Shown here piece by piece: positions 14,607-16,728 of a stretch of 16,728 nucleotides of DNA (the first letter of the stretch is position 1; each line of letters starts with the position of its first letter). The stretch comes from FEN-1297 sp964498065. Its GTDB lineage: Bacteria > Bacteroidota > Ignavibacteria > Ignavibacteriales > Ignavibacteriaceae. The notes under the pieces are model-generated. The model was not told where the DNA came from and did not search any database. It saw only the letters and a list, made by a program, of their open reading frames with translations. The position numbers and the translations under genes were made by a program. The stretch is from contig CAZCFZ010000084.1 in the NCBI GenBank assembly GCA_964498065.1, forward strand, positions 1 through 16,728. The letters are read 5' to 3'.

Positions 14607-14805
14607 TGAGAGATATAATAGCCCCTATTTGCAGCATCCCGATTTATTTATTGGTTAAACTAAATTTAAAAAATCATAATTTCAACAGGAATTTCTTATA
14701 ATGCAGGATTATGTAGTTAGCACAATTTGAAGTGATTTCCAGGTTAGAAGGTTTTAGACGAGTAAACCGAACAGTCAAATATGCGAAGACACCTGAAAAA
14801 CTAAA
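14607..14805. repeat. 199-nt direct repeat, right copy (diverged)
   Basis: Counterpart of 13358-13556 in the same orientation. Together the copies enclose the transposase and all four REP-like palindromes. The following 14806-14919 stretch holds no feature I can identify beyond a weak GGCTG...CAGCC inverted repeat with a long loop. Confidence 0.8.
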
Positions 14806-14919
14806 AGCATGGATGAATAATTGCATGAATACATGAATTATTATTTTCTCAGGCTGTCATGAACCATTTTGTAACAGCGGTGTTTCTCAGCCACTGATGA
14901 ATTAAATGATTATACTAAG

Positions 14920-15363
14920 CTAAAAATTTTCTTGTTTGTTATAATTCTTTAAATAATCAATAAGGCTGTTTTTTATTTTACTATAATAATTAAAGATTTG
15001 GTCTAAATTATTTACTATCGGAGGCTGATCCGAATCAACAATGTTTTTTGTAATGAATTCTATTTTAATTTTTTGGTCTTTTACGCTAATAGAAAGGATA
15101 TAATGAAAATCGATAACTAAAGGATCTTTACGGACAGCCTGGTAAATTATTATTCCTTTTCCTTTGTCCTTCACCTGATTAGAGTTGTCCTGACTAATAA
15201 TATTTTTAGCTGCCCATTCTAAAACTGCGTCATAAGCCTTATCTTTTTTTAACGGCTGCGATTCTATGAATGTTTTTGTACCCTGCTTTTGTGTTATGTA
15301 TTGGTATCCGGAGCATGAAATTAAAGCAAGCGACATCAATAGATACGGCAAATACTTTTTCAT
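14920..15363 (-). CDS. Small lipoprotein, DUF4468-like
   Basis: A 147-residue predicted lipoprotein. The ATG at 15363 is preferred over an in-frame GTG 15 nt upstream because GAGGTG, the likely ribosome-binding site, lies just before it. Lipobox ALISC sits near residue 18. The mature part has an early helix DKAYDAVLEWAAKNI, a strand GKGIIIYQAV, strands HYILSISVKDQKIKIEF, and a late amphipathic helix IFNYYSKIKNSLIDYLKN. This order matches my recollection of DUF4468 (a TBP-like fold common in Bacteroidota), but the match is not verified. It stands alone between the repeat island and the divergent gene at 15881; a diverged copy of the dispersed repeat is about 120 nt upstream. Function unknown. 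Confidence 0.8.
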   Translation of the reverse strand: MKKYLPYLLMSLALISCSGYQYITQKQGTKTFIESQPLKKDKAYDAVLEWAAKNIISQDNSNQVKDKGKGIIIYQAVRKDPLVIDFHYILSISVKDQKIKIEFITKNIVDSDQPPIVNNLDQIFNYYSKIKNSLIDYLKNYNKQENF

Positions 15364-15483
15364 TTTTTTACACCTCACTTTACTTATAGAACATAAAACT
15401 TATGTTTTTATTTTATAGAATTATTATCTCAAACAGATAAATATACAAGCATCCAATTAATTGTCTAATCGTCAAGGTATGAT

Positions 15484-15517
15484 CCCATAGATGTTTTTGT
15501 GTAACTATAATTTCCCT
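15484..15517. repeat. Diverged third copy of the dispersed repeat
   Basis: CCCATAG, then TGT, GTG, and a TTTCCCT end line up with copies 1 and 2 at about 27 of 35 positions, in the same orientation. Six of the seven substitutions are transitions, plus a one-base deletion. It sits in the 517-nt spacer between divergent genes. The rest of that spacer holds the promoter and leader listed separately. Confidence 0.5.
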
Positions 15518-15660
15518 GCCCTCTATCATGGTATTTAATCATACACAAATAAATGTAAATATATTTTAAGTTAAATGCACAGTTACAAATAGAAATAAGA
15601 TAAACTTTGAGGGATTACATTATTTATTAGATTTAAGATATTAGAAATATAAGATTTTTA

Positions 15661-15689
15661 TTGACATTATAAAAACAATAGCGTATTAT
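15661..15689 (+). promoter_or_regulatory. Near-consensus sigma70-type promoter
   Basis: TTGACA (15661-15666) and TATTAT (15684-15689) are separated by an ideal 17 nt on the plus strand. Transcription would begin near 15696 and run into the secreted-protein gene at 15881. This is the best promoter match in the window. Confidence 0.6.
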
Positions 15690-15695
15690 TCAATA

Positions 15696-15880
15696 TCTTT
15701 ATAAACATTATAAATGCGGCGGATTCCACTCCACAGATATTCATTCATCTTATAACGGCAAAAAAATAATTTAAATATTCTGCAGTTGTATACGGTATTA
15801 ATTTATTTCCACTGGACTGATAATTCAAGTTTTCGGTTCGTTGTAGTGTCTTATTTAAAAACTAAATTAAAGGAGAGGTT
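15696..15880 (+). other. Long 5' leader of the secreted-protein gene
   Basis: If the promoter at 15661-15689 is used, the gene has a leader of about 185 nt, far longer than needed. It includes a GC-richer patch (GCGGCGGATTCCACTCCAC, about 15716-15734) in otherwise AT-rich sequence. No known riboswitch fold is recognisable to me, and no convincing leader peptide. Confidence 0.35.
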
Positions 15881-16666
15881 ATGCTTAAAAAACTTTCACA
15901 ATGGCTTCTGGGCATATTGCTGGTTTCTGCTCTTTCATTACCAATCAGCAATACAGTATTTGCTCAAGAAAATGCAAAAGATCAACTCTGGCTGATACAT
16001 GAAGAAACTGCAAAAGTAGATATGATTTCGCAGTATATAAAAACTTCAAAAGATTGGGCTGCTATAATGCACGAAGGAGAATTGCCCATTAACTTTTTCG
16101 CCTTCCAGCGAAGTGATTTACATTTCTATTATGTCAGTCCATTATCAAGTTATGCTGCCATTGACTCTATGCCGATTGTATTTCAAGATGCTATTAAAAA
16201 AATAGGCAAAGATAAATGGTCAAAATTGATGGATGAAAATAATGCAAGTATACTTTCAAATAAGGATTTTATAATTGAGCGTTCTTCTGCTTTATCTTAT
16301 GTGCCTAAAACTCCGAGGATTACACTTGATAAGGCAGGATTTGTGCACTGGGGATTTATTCATTATAAACTTGATAAAAGACAGGAAGTGATGAAAGTAC
16401 TAAAAGATTGGAAGGCACTATATGAAAAGTATAATTTCCCGGATGCGTATGATATCTTTTTGATGGGCGTAGGTGGTGATAATAATGAGATAATAGTATT
16501 TGACTATGCGAATAATGCCTCTGATTATTACAAAAATGATTCTGATAAAAGCAAAGAAATGAAGGAAGAAGAGGGAAAACTTTTTGGTGAAATTACTCCA
16601 TACTTAATTAACATGGAAGATTATTCCGGGAGGCCAAGACATGATTTAAACTATGTCGCAAATTGA
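15881..16666 (+). CDS. Secreted protein with two ferredoxin-like alpha/beta repeats
   Basis: A 261-residue exported protein with a strong ribosome-binding site (AGGAGAGG). The signal peptide spans 1-28 (cleavage after VFA). Two halves share a pattern: LWLIHEETAKVDMISQYIKT...DW followed by FFAFQRSDLHFYYV (about 35-95), and WGFIHYKLDKRQEVMKVLKDW followed by YDIFLMGVGGDNNEIIVF (about 157-215). Strand-helix-strand units of this kind resemble the NIPSNAP/Dabb-like ferredoxin fold, in tandem. No catalytic residues are recognisable and I do not know the family. It is the only plus-strand gene here, preceded by a strong promoter candidate. 62 nt remain after its stop, in which I see nothing. Confidence 0.85.
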   Translation: MLKKLSQWLLGILLVSALSLPISNTVFAQENAKDQLWLIHEETAKVDMISQYIKTSKDWAAIMHEGELPINFFAFQRSDLHFYYVSPLSSYAAIDSMPIVFQDAIKKIGKDKWSKLMDENNASILSNKDFIIERSSALSYVPKTPRITLDKAGFVHWGFIHYKLDKRQEVMKVLKDWKALYEKYNFPDAYDIFLMGVGGDNNEIIVFDYANNASDYYKNDSDKSKEMKEEEGKLFGEITPYLINMEDYSGRPRHDLNYVAN

Positions 16667-16728
16667 GGTTCAATAAATCTTAATTAAACCAGAAGAAACT
16701 CTGTTCAGGCCTGCCGGTATGCCTTCCG

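Noticed and set aside
15786..15995. Open frame upstream of and overlapping the secreted-protein gene
   Set aside because: Lacks a good start and ribosome-binding site; the 15881 frame has both plus a signal peptide.

Overview
The window looks like a piece of a low-GC genome from the Bacteroidota/Chlorobiota (FCB) superphylum, most likely Ignavibacteria or a close relative. The strongest clue is the C-terminus of the 652-residue protease, which carries a type IX secretion (T9SS) type A sorting domain with the NYPNPFNPST start and SGIYIYKI end typical of that group. Several secreted proteins with SPI or SPII signals, outer-membrane barrels and small lipoproteins fit a Gram-negative cell. The taxonomic call is inference. 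The assembly is draft: there is a 100-N scaffold gap at 13914-14013.

Layout. Nearly all genes are on the minus strand. 122-877 encodes a predicted outer-membrane barrel. 940-1639 holds two tandem paralogous small lipoproteins. 1873-5699 is a three-gene cell-surface cluster: a barrel protein, an S41 protease lipoprotein and a large S41 protease with a T9SS signal. 5700-6293 has no intact gene, but holds a decayed C-terminal fragment and one copy of a 44-nt dispersed repeat. 6294-13135 encodes a complete tripartite RND efflux system in the order adaptor, inner-membrane pump, outer-membrane channel. The channel protein has an extra ~300-residue periplasmic substrate-binding domain of the ABC_sub_bind/TrpX type fused to its N-terminus.

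13136-14919 is a repeat-rich island. Its core is a Y1 (HUH) REP-associated-type transposase, broken by a single in-frame amber codon and by the scaffold gap. Short palindromes flank it on both sides, and outside these lie two diverged 199-nt direct repeats. The contig ends on either side of the gap share exactly 55 nt. Collapsing them restores the transposase C-terminus, so no sequence is probably missing. The right end has a divergent pair: a small lipoprotein (minus) and a secreted two-repeat alpha/beta protein (plus), the latter behind a near-consensus sigma70-type promoter and a ~185-nt leader.

How the genes work together. The adaptor, pump and fused channel should span the envelope and export a hydrophobic or toxic substrate, possibly with the fused binding domain sensing or delivering ligand. 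The S41 cluster is probably a surface protein or peptide processing unit. The points most worth a second look are the substrate-binding/TolC fusion, the false assembly gap inside the transposase, and a dispersed motif found three times, each time upstream of a minus-strand gene or gene remnant.
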